Assembly (NCBI RefSeq): GCF_003002895.1
Contig: NZ_PVTI01000003.1
Span: 124,001 to 188,000 of the forward strand
Reading direction: 5' to 3'
Origin: Knoellia remsis
Lineage (GTDB): Bacteria; Actinomycetota; Actinomycetes; Actinomycetales; Dermatophilaceae
DNA length: 64,000 bases
Part shown: piece by piece, positions 1-9,361 of the stretch
Numbering within the stretch: position 1 is the stretch's first letter
Layout of the letters: every line of letters starts with the position of its first letter
Notes under the pieces: generated by a model
Databases searched by the model: none
What the model was told of the DNA's origin: nothing
Seen by the model: only the letters and a program-made list of their open reading frames with translations
Program-made: the position numbers and the translations under genes

Positions 1-419
1 CGAGAGGATGTCGCGCAGCTCGGCGTCGGCGGCGACGACCCGCTCGAAGCGGAAGAGCTCGTCCTCGACGTCGTCGATGCGCCCGGCCTTCTCCGCGCTC
101 GCGAGCAGCGCGCTGACCGCGAGGGCCTCGAGCGTGTCGCCGAGGTCGCCCTCCTCCGACCAGCGCTGGGCGACGACCTCACCGGTGAGGGTGCTCGCCG
201 CCTCGCTCACCTTGCCGCCGAAGAGACGGTCCGCGAGAGCGCGCTTGGCCTCTCCGTCGCGGGAGGGGTCGGCGAGTGCGCGACGCAGCGACACGTCGCT
301 GTCGATGGTGCGACCGATCGCGAAGAGCTGCTCGGCGAGCTCGGCCCGGTCGACGCCGTCGAGCGCGCGGCCGAGGGCCTCCTCGGCCGCGCGTCGTGCG
401 CCACGGGAGCTGCCACGCA

Positions 420-420
<1 letters not shown>
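1..420 (-). CDS. atpH: ATP synthase F1 delta subunit, partial (C-terminus off the window)
   Basis: Delta is the stator subunit that ties the peripheral b stalk to the top of the F1 head. The first 140 residues are visible and run off the left edge. They include a helical region reading GRALDGVDRAELGEQLFAIGRTI and LRRALADPSRDGEAKRAL, then KAGRIDDVEDELFRFERVV, all typical of the OSCP/delta N-terminal six-helix domain. The ATG at 420 shares one base with the TGA of atpF (TGATG), so the two are probably translationally coupled. The reading frame is open to base 1. The call is firm from both the sequence and its place right after atpF. Confidence 0.9.
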
Positions 421-1100
<680 letters not shown>

Positions 1101-1140
1101 CTAGTGCTTCGTGCCGGGTCGGAGGTGGTGATCCTCAGGA

Positions 1141-1341
1141 TCAGAGGAAGAAGAGCACCAGGCCGAAGATCGCGAGCGCCTCGGCGAGCGCGAAGCCGAG
1201 AATGGCGATCGGCTGCAGGAGGTTGCGGGCCTCGGGCTGACGGGCCACGCCGTTGATGTAGGCGGCGAAGATCAGGCCGACGGCGATGGCCGGGCCGATG
1301 GTCGCAAGGCCGTAGCCGACGAGCGAGAGGTTGCCTTCCAC
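1141..1341 (-). CDS. atpE: ATP synthase F0 subunit c
   Basis: This 66-residue proteolipid builds the proton-turning c-ring. Two hydrophobic helices (about 6-30 and 43-66) flank the polar RQPE loop at residues 34-37. The proton-carrying carboxylate is Glu54 in ALAEALA. The GTG start at 1341 is supported by an upstream AAGAGGA ribosome-binding site about 7 nt away. It lies between atpB and atpF on the same strand. The surroundings of Glu54 resemble proton-coupled rather than sodium-coupled rings. Confidence 0.95.
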   Translation of the reverse strand: MEGNLSLVGYGLATIGPAIAVGLIFAAYINGVARQPEARNLLQPIAILGFALAEALAIFGLVLFFL

Positions 1342-1452
1342 GATGAATCCTCTTTCGTGTTTCTGTGGTCCCTCCGTGGCCGAGTGCCGCGGAGGAAGAA
1401 CGGGGGTGGAGCTATGCAGTTGTACGGGTGGAGCAGCGGGTGGGTCGACGGC

Positions 1453-2262
1453 TCAGTGGTCGTCGGCGAGGGCGCCGGCGATGTAGCTCGCCGACAGGAG
1501 GGTGAAGACGTAGGCCTGAAGGAACTGCACGAGCGCCTCGAAGACGACCATGACCGCGGCCATGAGGAAGGTCGGCACCGAGAGCAGCTTGAAGAGCACG
1601 TCTTGGGTGAGGAAGTAGGCGCCGGCGCTGACGAAGAGCACGATGAGCATGTGGCCAGCGAACATGTTGCCGAAGAGTCGCAGGGCGAGCGTGAGCGGCC
1701 GGGTGACGAAGTACGTGATGAGCTCGAGGACGAAGATGGCGGGGCGGATCCACCCGGGCAGACCGTCGGGCACCATGTGCGCGAAGTAGCCCTTGACGCC
1801 GTGCTTCTTGAAGCCGATCCAGTGGTAGACCACGTAGACGACGAGCGTCAGCGCGATGGGGAAGCCGATCTTGCCGAACGTCGGGTTCATGACCGGGGGG
1901 AGGATGCCGAACCAGTTGTTCAGCAGGATGAGCGAGAAGAGGCTGAAGAGCAGCGGCGCGAAGCGCAGGAAGTCCTTGGACCCGATCATGTCGCGGGCGA
2001 TGCCGTTGCGGGCGAGGTTGTAGAAGCCCTCCATCATCCACTGGCCCTTGGACGGGACGACGGCAGCGTTCTTCGACAGGGCGACCATGACGACGCTGAG
2101 GATGAGGACGGAGATGCCACCCCAGACCATCTGCTCGGTGATGAAGGTGCCTCCGACCGGCAGCCAGAAGATGTCCGGAGTCGGTGGCGAGAAACCACCC
2201 TCCCCGCCTTCGGCTCCGGGGACGGCGGTCGTGGTCCCTGCGGTGAGCGCAGTCAGGATCAC
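1453..2262 (-). CDS. atpB: ATP synthase F0 subunit a
   Basis: Subunit a forms the two proton half-channels next to the c-ring. The 269-residue protein has at least five hydrophobic segments. The essential channel arginine is visible as Arg195 in RPLTLALRLFGNM, and the C-terminal helix reads ALVQFLQAYVFTLLSASYIAGAL, both hallmarks of the family. The N-terminal 30 residues are Gly/Glu/Thr-rich and extracytoplasmic. It lies 111 nt before atpE, and a small AtpZ/AtpI-like gene precedes it. Confidence 0.95.
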   Translation of the reverse strand: MILTALTAGTTTAVPGAEGGEGGFSPPTPDIFWLPVGGTFITEQMVWGGISVLILSVVMVALSKNAAVVPSKGQWMMEGFYNLARNGIARDMIGSKDFLRFAPLLFSLFSLILLNNWFGILPPVMNPTFGKIGFPIALTLVVYVVYHWIGFKKHGVKGYFAHMVPDGLPGWIRPAIFVLELITYFVTRPLTLALRLFGNMFAGHMLIVLFVSAGAYFLTQDVLFKLLSVPTFLMAAVMVVFEALVQFLQAYVFTLLSASYIAGALADDH

Positions 2263-2347
2263 AGGTCGATCTCCTCGTTCATGGTGATGGGCGCACCCTG
2301 CGATGGCGGCTCGGTCACGAGTCGCGTGCGTCCGGCGGTCAGGGGCG

Positions 2348-2623
2348 TCACGACGTACCGTACCGGAGCCAGATGGTGTACAGCGACAGCCCCATCCCGA
2401 CGAGGATCCCCACGACGACGAGGAAGCCGGTGCCGAGCAGGCGGTCGAGTCCCCAGCCGATCGCCCCGAAGAGCGCCGGTCCGGTGATGAGGTAGGCGAT
2501 GACGGTCGCGCCGAGCGCGTCGGCCCGCGCGGTCGCGCTGGGCTTCTCGGGGTCGTCGTGCCAGGTCGAGAACGGCTCGTGCCCCTCGACGCCCTTGGGG
2601 ATGCGGCGCTCCTCGACCATCAC
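2348..2623 (-). CDS. AtpZ/AtpI-like small membrane protein of the ATP synthase operon
   Basis: A 91-residue protein with a charged N-terminal 35 residues and two hydrophobic segments (about 40-58 and 67-86). Its position just ahead of atpB and its glycine-rich two-helix layout (GPALFGAIGWGLDRLLGTGFLVVVGILVGMGLSLYTIWLRYG) match the AtpZ-type protein found at the head of many actinobacterial atp operons, where it is thought to help ion handling or F0 assembly. A GTG at 2623 overlaps the stop of the upstream gene (GTGA); an ATG at 2620 is an alternative start. Confidence 0.7.
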   Translation of the reverse strand: MMVEERRIPKGVEGHEPFSTWHDDPEKPSATARADALGATVIAYLITGPALFGAIGWGLDRLLGTGFLVVVGILVGMGLSLYTIWLRYGTS

Positions 2624-3051
2624 CGGGCTCCCCCGTCGAGCGCGCCGGGGTGGATCTCCTGGCGGGAGCGGATGTAGCCGGCGATCTGGCCGACCTGCAT
2701 CACGAGCGTCTGGACGATGGCCGCGAGCGCGAACGCCCGCCCGTCGAGCCAGTCGACGCGACGCAGCACGAGGACGACGGCGGCGATGAGGATGAGCTGG
2801 CCGAGGTAGACGACACCCGCCCCCGCCATGGACGTCGCAGTCGACCCCATGACGACTGCCGTGATGCCGAACAGCCCCGCGAGCAGCACGACGAAGACGG
2901 TCGCGGCACCCGCGAGAGCCGAGAGCGCGGCGTGCTCACCGGCATACGCCCAGAAGGCTCCGGCGAGGACGATCAGGGCGATCATCCCGGGGACGAGAGC
3001 GCCGCGCAGCATCATCCGGACCGGGGTCCGTGGCGCGCGGTTGGTGGTCAC
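2620..3051 (-). CDS. small membrane protein at the head of the atp operon
   Basis: About 143 residues with four hydrophobic segments (about 14-32, 38-62, 68-86 and 97-115) and a basic C-terminus. The GTG start at 3051 is chosen because a GGAG ribosome-binding site lies 8-9 nt upstream; the open frame extends further upstream but codes nothing plausible. It overlaps the AtpZ-like gene by 4 nt and is the first gene of the atp operon here. The position corresponds to the unassigned membrane protein between wecA and atpB in mycobacteria. An AtpI/UncI-like role is possible but unproved. Confidence 0.6.
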   Translation of the reverse strand: MTTNRAPRTPVRMMLRGALVPGMIALIVLAGAFWAYAGEHAALSALAGAATVFVVLLAGLFGITAVVMGSTATSMAGAGVVYLGQLILIAAVVLVLRRVDWLDGRAFALAAIVQTLVMQVGQIAGYIRSRQEIHPGALDGGAR

Positions 3052-3178
3052 TGGTGGCTCTCCGTCGAGGTCGTTCCGGGTGCTTGTGAAAACTATCACA
3101 AGCGCCCCCGGGCGGGCCAACTGGCCGTCGAACCGAGCGTCCGCGGGCGTTGCAGGGCAGCGCAATACACTCGCCTCC

Positions 3179-4597
3179 ATGAGACAGCGGATCCTCGTCG
3201 GCTTGGCCATGGCCGACGCGGTCCTGCTGCTCGTCGCCTTCGTGCTCGGTACCGCTCTGGTGTTCGACCGGCTGCCGGCGGCGACACCGGGCGAAGCCGT
3301 GCAGGTGCTCGCCCGGCTGTGCGCGATCTGGGTGCTGAGCTCCTTCATCGGGAGCTTCATGACCGGCTTGGTCGTCTCCCAGGGCCCGCCGCGGCCGACC
3401 TATGGACGCGGCGTGCTCACGACGATCTTCGCGTTCTTCGCCCTCGCCGGCCAGATCATCGTGCTGCGGCCCTACTTCTCGCGCCCGCTCGTGCTCGCCG
3501 TCGGAGTCATCTGGCTGCTCCTCGTCCTGCTGCTGCGCTACGTGCTGCGCCGACGTCCGTGGAGCGAGCGCATCGTCGTCATCTCGAAGTCCGACGAGCT
3601 CATCGGCGAGGTGCGCCGGGCGCGACACATCACGGTTCTCGACGTCATCGACCCCAACACCAGCGGGCCGATCCCCCCTCCGCCACCGGACGCCTCGATC
3701 GTCGTCGACCTCAGCGTGCCGTGGTCACGCGACGTCACCCGTTACGTCTCGGCGACCTCCGTCGCCGGCCGCGAGGTGCGCTCCCTCGGCGAGATGTACG
3801 AGGCGCACACGGGACGGGTGCCGCTCGACCACCTCAGCGAGGGGTGGGAGATCGAGAACTCCCTCACCCGCAAGCTGCCGTTCCTCCCTTTCAAGCACGC
3901 GATCGACCTGGTCCTCGTCGTCCTCACCGTGCCGCTGTGGCTCCCGATCGTCGCCGTGGTCGCACTCCTCGTGCGGGTCATCGACGGGTCACCGGTGATC
4001 TTCAAGCAGGTCCGGGTCGGACGGCGCGGCGAGCTCGTCGAGCTGTTCAAGTTCCGCACGATGCTCGTGGATGCCGAGGCAGAAGGTGCGAAGCAGGCCG
4101 TCGGTCACGACCCACGCATCACTCGTCTCGGGCGCATCCTGCGAAGCATCCGCCTCGACGAGCTCCCGCAGCTGTTCAACGTCCTGCGCGGGGACCTCTC
4201 GATCGTCGGCCCGCGCCCGGAGCAGGTGGCGTTCGTGCAGACCTACCGCGAGGCCATCCCGTTCTACGAGCAGCGCCACCTCGTGCGACCCGGCATCACC
4301 GGCTGGGCCCAGGTGTGCCACGGATACGTCGCCTCCGAGGAGGAGACGATCAAGAAGCTCTCCTACGACTTCTACTACCTCAAGCACATGTCGCCGCTGC
4401 TCGACCTCGAGGTGCTCGCGCGGAGCGTGAAGACGATCCTCACTGCCTCGGGCACGACGCCGCGTGACCTCGCGCAGGAGCAGGCAGAGATCGACGAGGA
4501 GGCCGTCGACCTCGCCGAGGACACGGCGACGCACCGTCCCATCAGTCCCGCGGATGGACCTCGGAAGCAAGAGCACCGCCCGAAGCGCGCCAGCTGA
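3179..4597 (+). CDS. polyprenyl-phosphate sugar-1-phosphate transferase (WbaP-type)
   Basis: Starts polysaccharide assembly by moving a sugar phosphate from a nucleotide sugar onto a lipid phosphate at the inner membrane. The 472-residue protein has four N-terminal membrane segments (about 5-29, 43-66, 80-97, 103-122), a soluble middle and one membrane segment at about 241-265. The C-terminal bacterial sugar transferase domain shows KFRTM (291-295), DELPQL (327-332), GDLSIVGPRPE (338-348) and RPGITGWAQ (370-378). The ATG at 3179 is chosen because membrane segment one follows at once. It is divergent from the atp operon and convergent with glyA. The sugar cannot be read from the sequence. Confidence 0.88.
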   Translation: MRQRILVGLAMADAVLLLVAFVLGTALVFDRLPAATPGEAVQVLARLCAIWVLSSFIGSFMTGLVVSQGPPRPTYGRGVLTTIFAFFALAGQIIVLRPYFSRPLVLAVGVIWLLLVLLLRYVLRRRPWSERIVVISKSDELIGEVRRARHITVLDVIDPNTSGPIPPPPPDASIVVDLSVPWSRDVTRYVSATSVAGREVRSLGEMYEAHTGRVPLDHLSEGWEIENSLTRKLPFLPFKHAIDLVLVVLTVPLWLPIVAVVALLVRVIDGSPVIFKQVRVGRRGELVELFKFRTMLVDAEAEGAKQAVGHDPRITRLGRILRSIRLDELPQLFNVLRGDLSIVGPRPEQVAFVQTYREAIPFYEQRHLVRPGITGWAQVCHGYVASEEETIKKLSYDFYYLKHMSPLLDLEVLARSVKTILTASGTTPRDLAQEQAEIDEEAVDLAEDTATHRPISPADGPRKQEHRPKRAS

Positions 4598-4670
4598 CCT
4601 CCCCGACTGACTGCCGGTTCTCGGCTGTGCTCTCCCGACCGTCAGCGGGTCTGCCGTCCCCGCCCGGGCA

Positions 4671-5945
4671 TCAGCGGGGGTATGCCGGGAAGCGCGTCAC
4701 GAGGTCGCTCACCTGTGCGCGCACTTCCTTGGAGACCGCGTGCTCGGGGTCGGCGTCGCCGTCGATGACGGCTCGGGCGATGAGGTCGGCGATGGTGCGC
4801 ATCTCGTCCTCGCCCATGCCCTGGGTCGTGACGCACGGCGTGCCGACGCGGATGCCGCTGGCGATGTTGGGCTTCTGCGGGTCGAAGGGGATGGCGTTCT
4901 TGTTGAGGGTGATGCCGGCGGCGTCGCAGCGCGCTTCAGCGTCGACTCCGGTGACGAGCACCGGCTGGAGGTCGTGGAGCGACAGGTGGGTGTCGGTGCC
5001 GCCGGTCGTGGGACGGATGCCCTTCTCCCCCAGCGCTTCCGCAAGCACCTTGGCGTTGGCGACGACCTGCTTGGCGTAGGCGGCATACTCCGGAGTCGCG
5101 CACTCCTTGAAGTTCGTCGCCTTCGCCGCGATGGTGTGCATCTGCGGTCCGCCCTGCATCATCGGGAAGACGGCCTTGTCGATCGCGGCGGCGTGCTCCT
5201 CGCGGCAGACGATGGCGCCGGAGCGGGGACCGCGCAGGACCTTGTGGGTCGTGAAGCTGACGACGTCGGCGTGCGGCACCGGGCTGGGGATGGCCTTGCC
5301 GGCGACGAGCCCGATGAAGTGGGCTGCGTCGACCCAGAAGATCGCGCCGACCTCGTCGGCGATGGCCCGGAACCGCTCGAAGTCGATGAGCCGCGGGATC
5401 GCCGAACCACCGGCGAGGATGACCTTGGGCCGGTGCTCCTTGGCGAGGCGCTCGACCTCGTCGTAGTCGATGTCCTCGGTGTCCTTGTCGACGCCGTAGT
5501 GGACCGCGTCGAACCACTTGCCCGAGAACGACACCTTGGTGCCGTGGGTGAGGTGGCCGCCGTGGGGCAGGCTCATCGCGAGGATGGTCTCGCCCGGCTT
5601 GAGGAAGGCGCCGTAGACCGCCTGGTTGGCACTCGCGCCCGAGTGCGGCTGGACGTTCGCGTGGTCGGCGTCGAAGAGCGCCTTGCACCGCTCGATGGCG
5701 AGCGACTCGGCCCGGTCAACGACCTCGCACCCGCCGTAGTAGCGGCGGCCGGGGTAGCCCTCGGCGTACTTGTTCGAGAGCGTCGAGCCGAGGCTGGTCA
5801 GCACCGCGGGCGAGGACATGTTCTCGCTGGCGATGAGCTGGAGACCGCCGCGCAGCCGGGCGAGCTCGTCGACGAGCACCGACGCGATGTCGGGGTCGAA
5901 GGACTCGAGGGCCCCGAAGTCGGAACCGTAGAACGTCTCACTCAT
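4671..5945 (-). CDS. glyA: serine hydroxymethyltransferase
   Basis: Converts serine and tetrahydrofolate to glycine and methylene-tetrahydrofolate using pyridoxal phosphate. The 424 residues are full length. The cofactor lysine is Lys235 in SFTTHKVLRGPRSG; Asp206 and His209 in WVDAAH contact the cofactor ring; YPGRRYYGG (64-72) is the family signature. The first codons overlap the end of the upstream gene by 8 nt (ATGAGTGA), so translation is probably coupled. It follows the Sua5-type gene, a common actinobacterial order. Confidence 0.97.
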   Translation of the reverse strand: MSETFYGSDFGALESFDPDIASVLVDELARLRGGLQLIASENMSSPAVLTSLGSTLSNKYAEGYPGRRYYGGCEVVDRAESLAIERCKALFDADHANVQPHSGASANQAVYGAFLKPGETILAMSLPHGGHLTHGTKVSFSGKWFDAVHYGVDKDTEDIDYDEVERLAKEHRPKVILAGGSAIPRLIDFERFRAIADEVGAIFWVDAAHFIGLVAGKAIPSPVPHADVVSFTTHKVLRGPRSGAIVCREEHAAAIDKAVFPMMQGGPQMHTIAAKATNFKECATPEYAAYAKQVVANAKVLAEALGEKGIRPTTGGTDTHLSLHDLQPVLVTGVDAEARCDAAGITLNKNAIPFDPQKPNIASGIRVGTPCVTTQGMGEDEMRTIADLIARAVIDGDADPEHAVSKEVRAQVSDLVTRFPAYPR

Positions 5946-6693
5946 CGCTGTTCTTCTCCTGGTGGGCGGGCTGTGCGTCGGTGGCGGCGGGCTCCTCGGC
6001 GGGCGGCTCCGACGACGCGGTGGCCGGCCCGTCCTCGACCTGCTCCGTCGGCAACTCTAGGTGCTCGGCGGCGACGGCCATGATCTCGTCCGCGTCGATG
6101 GCACCACGCCGGAGGACCACTGGCTCCGCGCCGGTGCAGTCGACGATCGTCGAGGGCAGGCCGCCGGCGACCGGCCCGCCGTCGAGGTAGAACTCGACGG
6201 ACGCACCGAGCTGGGTGGCCGCCTCGACGATGGTGCGCGACGCGGGGTGCCCGGTGCGGTTCGCGCTGCTCACGGCCATGGGCCCCACGCTGCTCAGCAG
6301 CTCGAGTGCGACCTCGTTGTCCGGCATCCGCAGGGCCACGGTGCCACCGGTCTCGCCGAGGTCCCACATCAGCGACGGCTGCGCCTTGAGGATGACGGTG
6401 AGCGGCCCGGGCCAATAGCGCTCGACGAGAGCGCGCGCGTACTGCGGCACGTCCGTGGCGAGACCGTCGAGGGTCCGGGTCTCCGCGACGAGCACGGGCG
6501 GAGGCATCTCGCGACCGCGACCCTTGGCATCGAGGAGGCGCTGCACGGCATCGGGCGAGAAGGCGTCGGCACCGATGCCGTAGAGCGTGTCGGTGGGGAG
6601 GACGACGAGGTCGCCCTGGCGCACCCCTGCCGTGGCCTTGGTGACACCGTCGAGGCGCCCTTCAGGGGTGGTGCAGTCGAAGACCGGACTCAT
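5938..6693 (-). CDS. threonylcarbamoyl-AMP synthase (Sua5/YrdC/TsaC family)
   Basis: Makes threonylcarbamoyl-adenylate for the t6A37 modification of ANN-reading tRNAs. The 251-residue protein carries the YrdC core in roughly the first 200 residues, with LPTDTLYGIGADA near the N-terminus, RYWPGPLTVILKA in the middle and SSANRTGHPAS further on. The last 45 residues are an acidic Pro/Glu/Ala tail of no clear function. The ATG at 6693 (MSPVFDC) was chosen because the open frame upstream reads as low-complexity shadow sequence. It follows prmC after 85 nt and overlaps glyA. Confidence 0.9.
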   Translation of the reverse strand: MSPVFDCTTPEGRLDGVTKATAGVRQGDLVVLPTDTLYGIGADAFSPDAVQRLLDAKGRGREMPPPVLVAETRTLDGLATDVPQYARALVERYWPGPLTVILKAQPSLMWDLGETGGTVALRMPDNEVALELLSSVGPMAVSSANRTGHPASRTIVEAATQLGASVEFYLDGGPVAGGLPSTIVDCTGAEPVVLRRGAIDADEIMAVAAEHLELPTEQVEDGPATASSEPPAEEPAATDAQPAHQEKNSDE

Positions 6694-6778
6694 GCGGACC
6701 AGCCTAGGACCGGGGCACCGCTCCCCAGACCTCGACCCGCGCTCGAAGCGCCGATCGGCAGGCTCCCGGTCGAGGGTC

Positions 6779-7648
6779 TCAGGCTCGGACGGCGACGACG
6801 GCGCGAGGGCGGCCGGTGAGGTCCGCACGGTCCTCGACGTGGGCCCACGACCCGGTGGCCCGCAACGCTGCCGGCAGGGACTCGCCTTGGACGTCGGCGT
6901 GCTCCATGACGAGGACGCCTCCGGGGCGCAGCAGGCTCGCCGACCGGGCCGCCACGAGGCGCGGGATCGCCAGGCCGTCCTCGCTCCCGCCGTAGAGCGC
7001 GACGTGCGGGTCGTGGTCGCGGACCTCGGGATCGACCGGCTCCGCGGTCGTGGGGATGTACGGCGGGTTGCTCACCACCACGTCCACGAGACCTTCGAGC
7101 TGCCCGTATGCCGTGATCGCATCGCCGTGGTCGAGCTCCACTCCCAGCCCGGTCGCCTCGACGTTGCGCCGGGCCCAGGCGACGGCCAGGTCGCTCACCT
7201 CGACGGCGTGCACCCGCGCGTCCGACACCTCGGCCTTGACGGCGAGCGCGATGGCGCCGGAGCCGGTACACAGGTCGACGACAACGGGCTCGACGACCCC
7301 CTTCTCCATCGCGGCCCGGGCAGCGTCGACGGCCCAGCCGGCGACGACCTCCGTCTCGGGCCGAGGGACGAAAACCCCTGGCCCGACGTGTAGTTCGAGC
7401 CCGCGGAACCAGGCCCGCCCGGTGAGGTGCTGCAGCGGCACCCGCGCCGAGCGCTCGGCGACGAGGCCGGCATACCGCTCGGAGAAGGCCGCGTCGACCG
7501 GCGAGCGGAGCACCATCCGACGACGCACCTCACCCGCGTCGACGCCGAGGACGAACGCCGCGAGCTCGACCGCGTCGGCCTCCGGCGAGCCGATTCCCGC
7601 TGAGGAGAACGCTTCTCGCGCCGCGACGACCTCGGCGTGCAGGGTCAC
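6779..7648 (-). CDS. prmC: release factor glutamine methyltransferase PrmC
   Basis: Methylates the glutamine of the GGQ motif of release factors, using S-adenosylmethionine. The 289 residues show LCTGSGAIA (126-134) for cofactor binding and the catalytic NPPY at 194-197. The N-terminal helical domain contains [11 protein letters not shown], and the core begins at FVPRPETE (93-100). The GTG at 7648 overlaps the prfA stop by 4 nt (GTGA), coupling it to its own substrate gene. Confidence 0.95.
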   Translation of the reverse strand: MTLHAEVVAAREAFSSAGIGSPEADAVELAAFVLGVDAGEVRRRMVLRSPVDAAFSERYAGLVAERSARVPLQHLTGRAWFRGLELHVGPGVFVPRPETEVVAGWAVDAARAAMEKGVVEPVVVDLCTGSGAIALAVKAEVSDARVHAVEVSDLAVAWARRNVEATGLGVELDHGDAITAYGQLEGLVDVVVSNPPYIPTTAEPVDPEVRDHDPHVALYGGSEDGLAIPRLVAARSASLLRPGGVLVMEHADVQGESLPAALRATGSWAHVEDRADLTGRPRAVVAVRA

Positions 7649-8727
7649 GAGCCCTCGCCGAGCGCCTCGAGCCGGGCCTCCTCGTCGGCGGTCATCGCGG
7701 ACTCGACGACGGGGTCGAGCTCGCCGCCGAGGACGACGTCGAGGTTGTAGGCCTTGAACCCGGTGCGGTGGTCGCTCACCCGGTTCTCGGGGAAGTTGTA
7801 GGTGCGCACCCGCTCGCTGCGGTCGACGGTGCGGACCTGGCTCGCCCGCAGGTCGGCGTTGGCCTCGGCTGCGGCATCGGCGGCCATCTGGTGCAGGCGC
7901 GAACGCAGCACCCGCATCGCCGCCTCGCGGTTCTGCAGCTGGGACTTCTCGTTCTGGCAGGTGACGACCGTGCCGGTCGGCAGGTGGGTGATGCGGACGG
8001 CCGAGTCGGTCGTGTTGACGCTCTGCCCGCCCGGACCGGAGGAGCGGAAGACGTCGATGCGCAGGTCGTTGGGGTGTAGCTCGACGTCCGGGGTGTCCTC
8101 GACCTCGGGCATGACCCAGACGCCGGCGGCGCTCGTGTGGATGCGGCCCTGGGTCTCGGTCACCGGCACACGTTGCACGCGGTGGACGCCGCCCTCGTAC
8201 TTGAGCCGGGCCCATGGCCCCTCCCCTGGTGCGGGGTTGCCGCGGGCACGGATCGCGACCTGGACGTCCTTGTAGCCACCGAGGTCGGTCTCGGTCTCAT
8301 CGAGCACCTCGGTGCGCCAGCCGCGGCGCTCGGCGTAGCGGAGGTACATGCGCAGCAGGTCACCCGCGAAGAGCGCCGACTCGTCGCCACCCTCGCCGGC
8401 CTTGACCTCGAGGATGACGTCGCGGTCGTCCTCGGGGTCGCGCGGGACGAGCAGGCGGCGGAGCGTGTCGGCACTGCTCTCCACGGTCGCCTCCAGGGCG
8501 GGCACCTCCGCGGCGAAGGTCGGGTCCTCGGCGGCCAGCTCGCGGGCCGCCTCGAGGTCGTCACTGGCGACCTGCCACGCGCGGTATGCCGTCACGGTCG
8601 GTCCCAGCGCGGCATACCGCTGGTTGACCTCGCGCAGGCGGTCCGGGTCGGAGGCGATCGCCGGGTCGGCCATGCTCGCCTCGAGCTCAGCGTGCTCCTG
8701 CACGAGGGCGGCAGCGGACTCGAACAT
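7645..8727 (-). CDS. prfA: peptide chain release factor 1
   Basis: Recognises UAA and UAG stop codons and triggers peptide release. The 360-residue protein carries the GGQ motif at 233-235 and the codon-reading PxT tripeptide as PVT at 188-190, which marks RF1 rather than RF2. The ATG at 8727 has an AGAGG ribosome-binding site 8 nt upstream. A strong hairpin separates it from rpmE; prmC follows with a 4-nt overlap. Confidence 0.97.
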   Translation of the reverse strand: MFESAAALVQEHAELEASMADPAIASDPDRLREVNQRYAALGPTVTAYRAWQVASDDLEAARELAAEDPTFAAEVPALEATVESSADTLRRLLVPRDPEDDRDVILEVKAGEGGDESALFAGDLLRMYLRYAERRGWRTEVLDETETDLGGYKDVQVAIRARGNPAPGEGPWARLKYEGGVHRVQRVPVTETQGRIHTSAAGVWVMPEVEDTPDVELHPNDLRIDVFRSSGPGGQSVNTTDSAVRITHLPTGTVVTCQNEKSQLQNREAAMRVLRSRLHQMAADAAAEANADLRASQVRTVDRSERVRTYNFPENRVSDHRTGFKAYNLDVVLGGELDPVVESAMTADEEARLEALGEGS

Positions 8728-8766
8728 CGGTGACCTCTTTGCGGGAAGGCGGGTGTGGAGACACGA

Positions 8767-8810
8767 ATGCGCCGACCCGGATCCGGTGTCGGATCGACGG
8801 GTCGGCGCAT
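8767..8810 (-). terminator. hairpin between rpmE and prfA
   Basis: Perfect 13-bp arms (8767-8779 and 8798-8810) enclose an 18-nt loop that has its own 5-bp stem. It starts 8 nt after the rpmE stop codon. There is no clear T-run after it on the minus strand, so it may be a partial terminator or an mRNA-stabilising element that sets the ratio of L31 to RF1. Confidence 0.6.
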
Positions 8811-8818
8811 CGAGCGGG

Positions 8819-9040
8819 CTACTTGCTGGCGTCCGCCTTCTTGCCGTAGCGGGCCTGGAAGCGGGCGACGCGACCACCGGTGTCGAGGATCTTCTGCTTG
8901 CCCGTGTAGAACGGGTGGCACTGGCTGCAGACCTCGACGTTGATGACGCCGTTCTCGGCCGTGCTGCGGGTGGTGAACGTCGAGCCACAGGTGCAGGTCA
9001 CCGTGGTCTCCGAGTAGCTCGGGTGGATGTCCTTCTTCAC
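8819..9040 (-). CDS. rpmE: 50S ribosomal protein L31, zinc-binding form
   Basis: A 73-residue large-subunit protein that helps bridge the ribosomal subunits. Four cysteines at 16, 18, 38 and 41 (CTC and CSQC) form the zinc site, so this is the C+ zinc form rather than the zinc-free paralogue. The GTG at 9040 has a GAGAAG-like ribosome-binding site. A sigma-R-type promoter lies about 160 nt upstream, matching the known control of rpmE by sigma-R in Streptomyces coelicolor. Confidence 0.96.
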   Translation of the reverse strand: MKKDIHPSYSETTVTCTCGSTFTTRSTAENGVINVEVCSQCHPFYTGKQKILDTGGRVARFQARYGKKADASK

Positions 9041-9205
9041 GATTCTTCTCCTTGGATGTCTCCGGGTCGGCGGGCCCATCACCGTGATGCAAGCCCTGTG
9101 GCGCCCCGACTGCATCCGCTCGTGAGGGCGGTGCTCAGGAAACGCGTCTCGTGCCGTGAACCGGTCCAGCGTGCAAGTGTGCCAGAGCAGGCACACGAAT
9201 CCCTA

Positions 9206-9232
9206 AACGGCGGATGCCGCCCCGCCATTCCC
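9206..9232 (-). promoter_or_regulatory. sigma-R/SigH-type promoter for rpmE
   Basis: On the minus strand a GGGAAT -35 element (9232-9227) is followed after exactly 18 nt by GTT (9208-9206). This matches the GGAAT-N18/19-GTT consensus of thiol-stress sigma factors. It would start transcription near 9198, about 158 nt before the rpmE start. A sigR-rsrA pair is present at 41 kb in this window. Confidence 0.6.
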
Positions 9233-9261
9233 CTGCGCCTCCACCCGCCGTCACCACGAGC

Positions 9262-9301
9262 GTGCTGCAGAACGCGCGACATGCTGCGCCTTGTGCAGCA
9301 C
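9262..9301. repeat. 40-bp palindromic repeat, copy 1
   Basis: Begins GTGCTGCAG and ends TGCAGCAC, with a conserved centre GCGCGACATGCTGCGC. It matches copies at 10339 and 12219 at the same length. The bases just upstream (CACGAG) also match copy 2. It lies 60 nt before the DUF559 gene. Confidence 0.8.
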
Positions 9302-9361
9302 ACAACCCGCGCCTGTGGATGACGGCGGGGCCGCCACGGCGACCCGCGGCACGCTGGTGGC

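Larger units (their letters stand above)
9041..9361. other. intergenic region between rpmE and the DUF559 gene
   Basis: About 320 bases with no convincing gene. It holds the rpmE leader, a sigma-R-type promoter on the minus strand (9206-9232) and one copy of the 40-bp palindromic repeat (9262-9301). The two flanking genes are transcribed away from this region. Confidence 0.6.

Noticed and set aside
2620-3360. A 246-residue start for the small membrane protein at the head of the atp operon
   Set aside because: The first 100 residues have no family pattern and run into the divergent transferase gene; a GTG at 3051 has a good ribosome-binding site.
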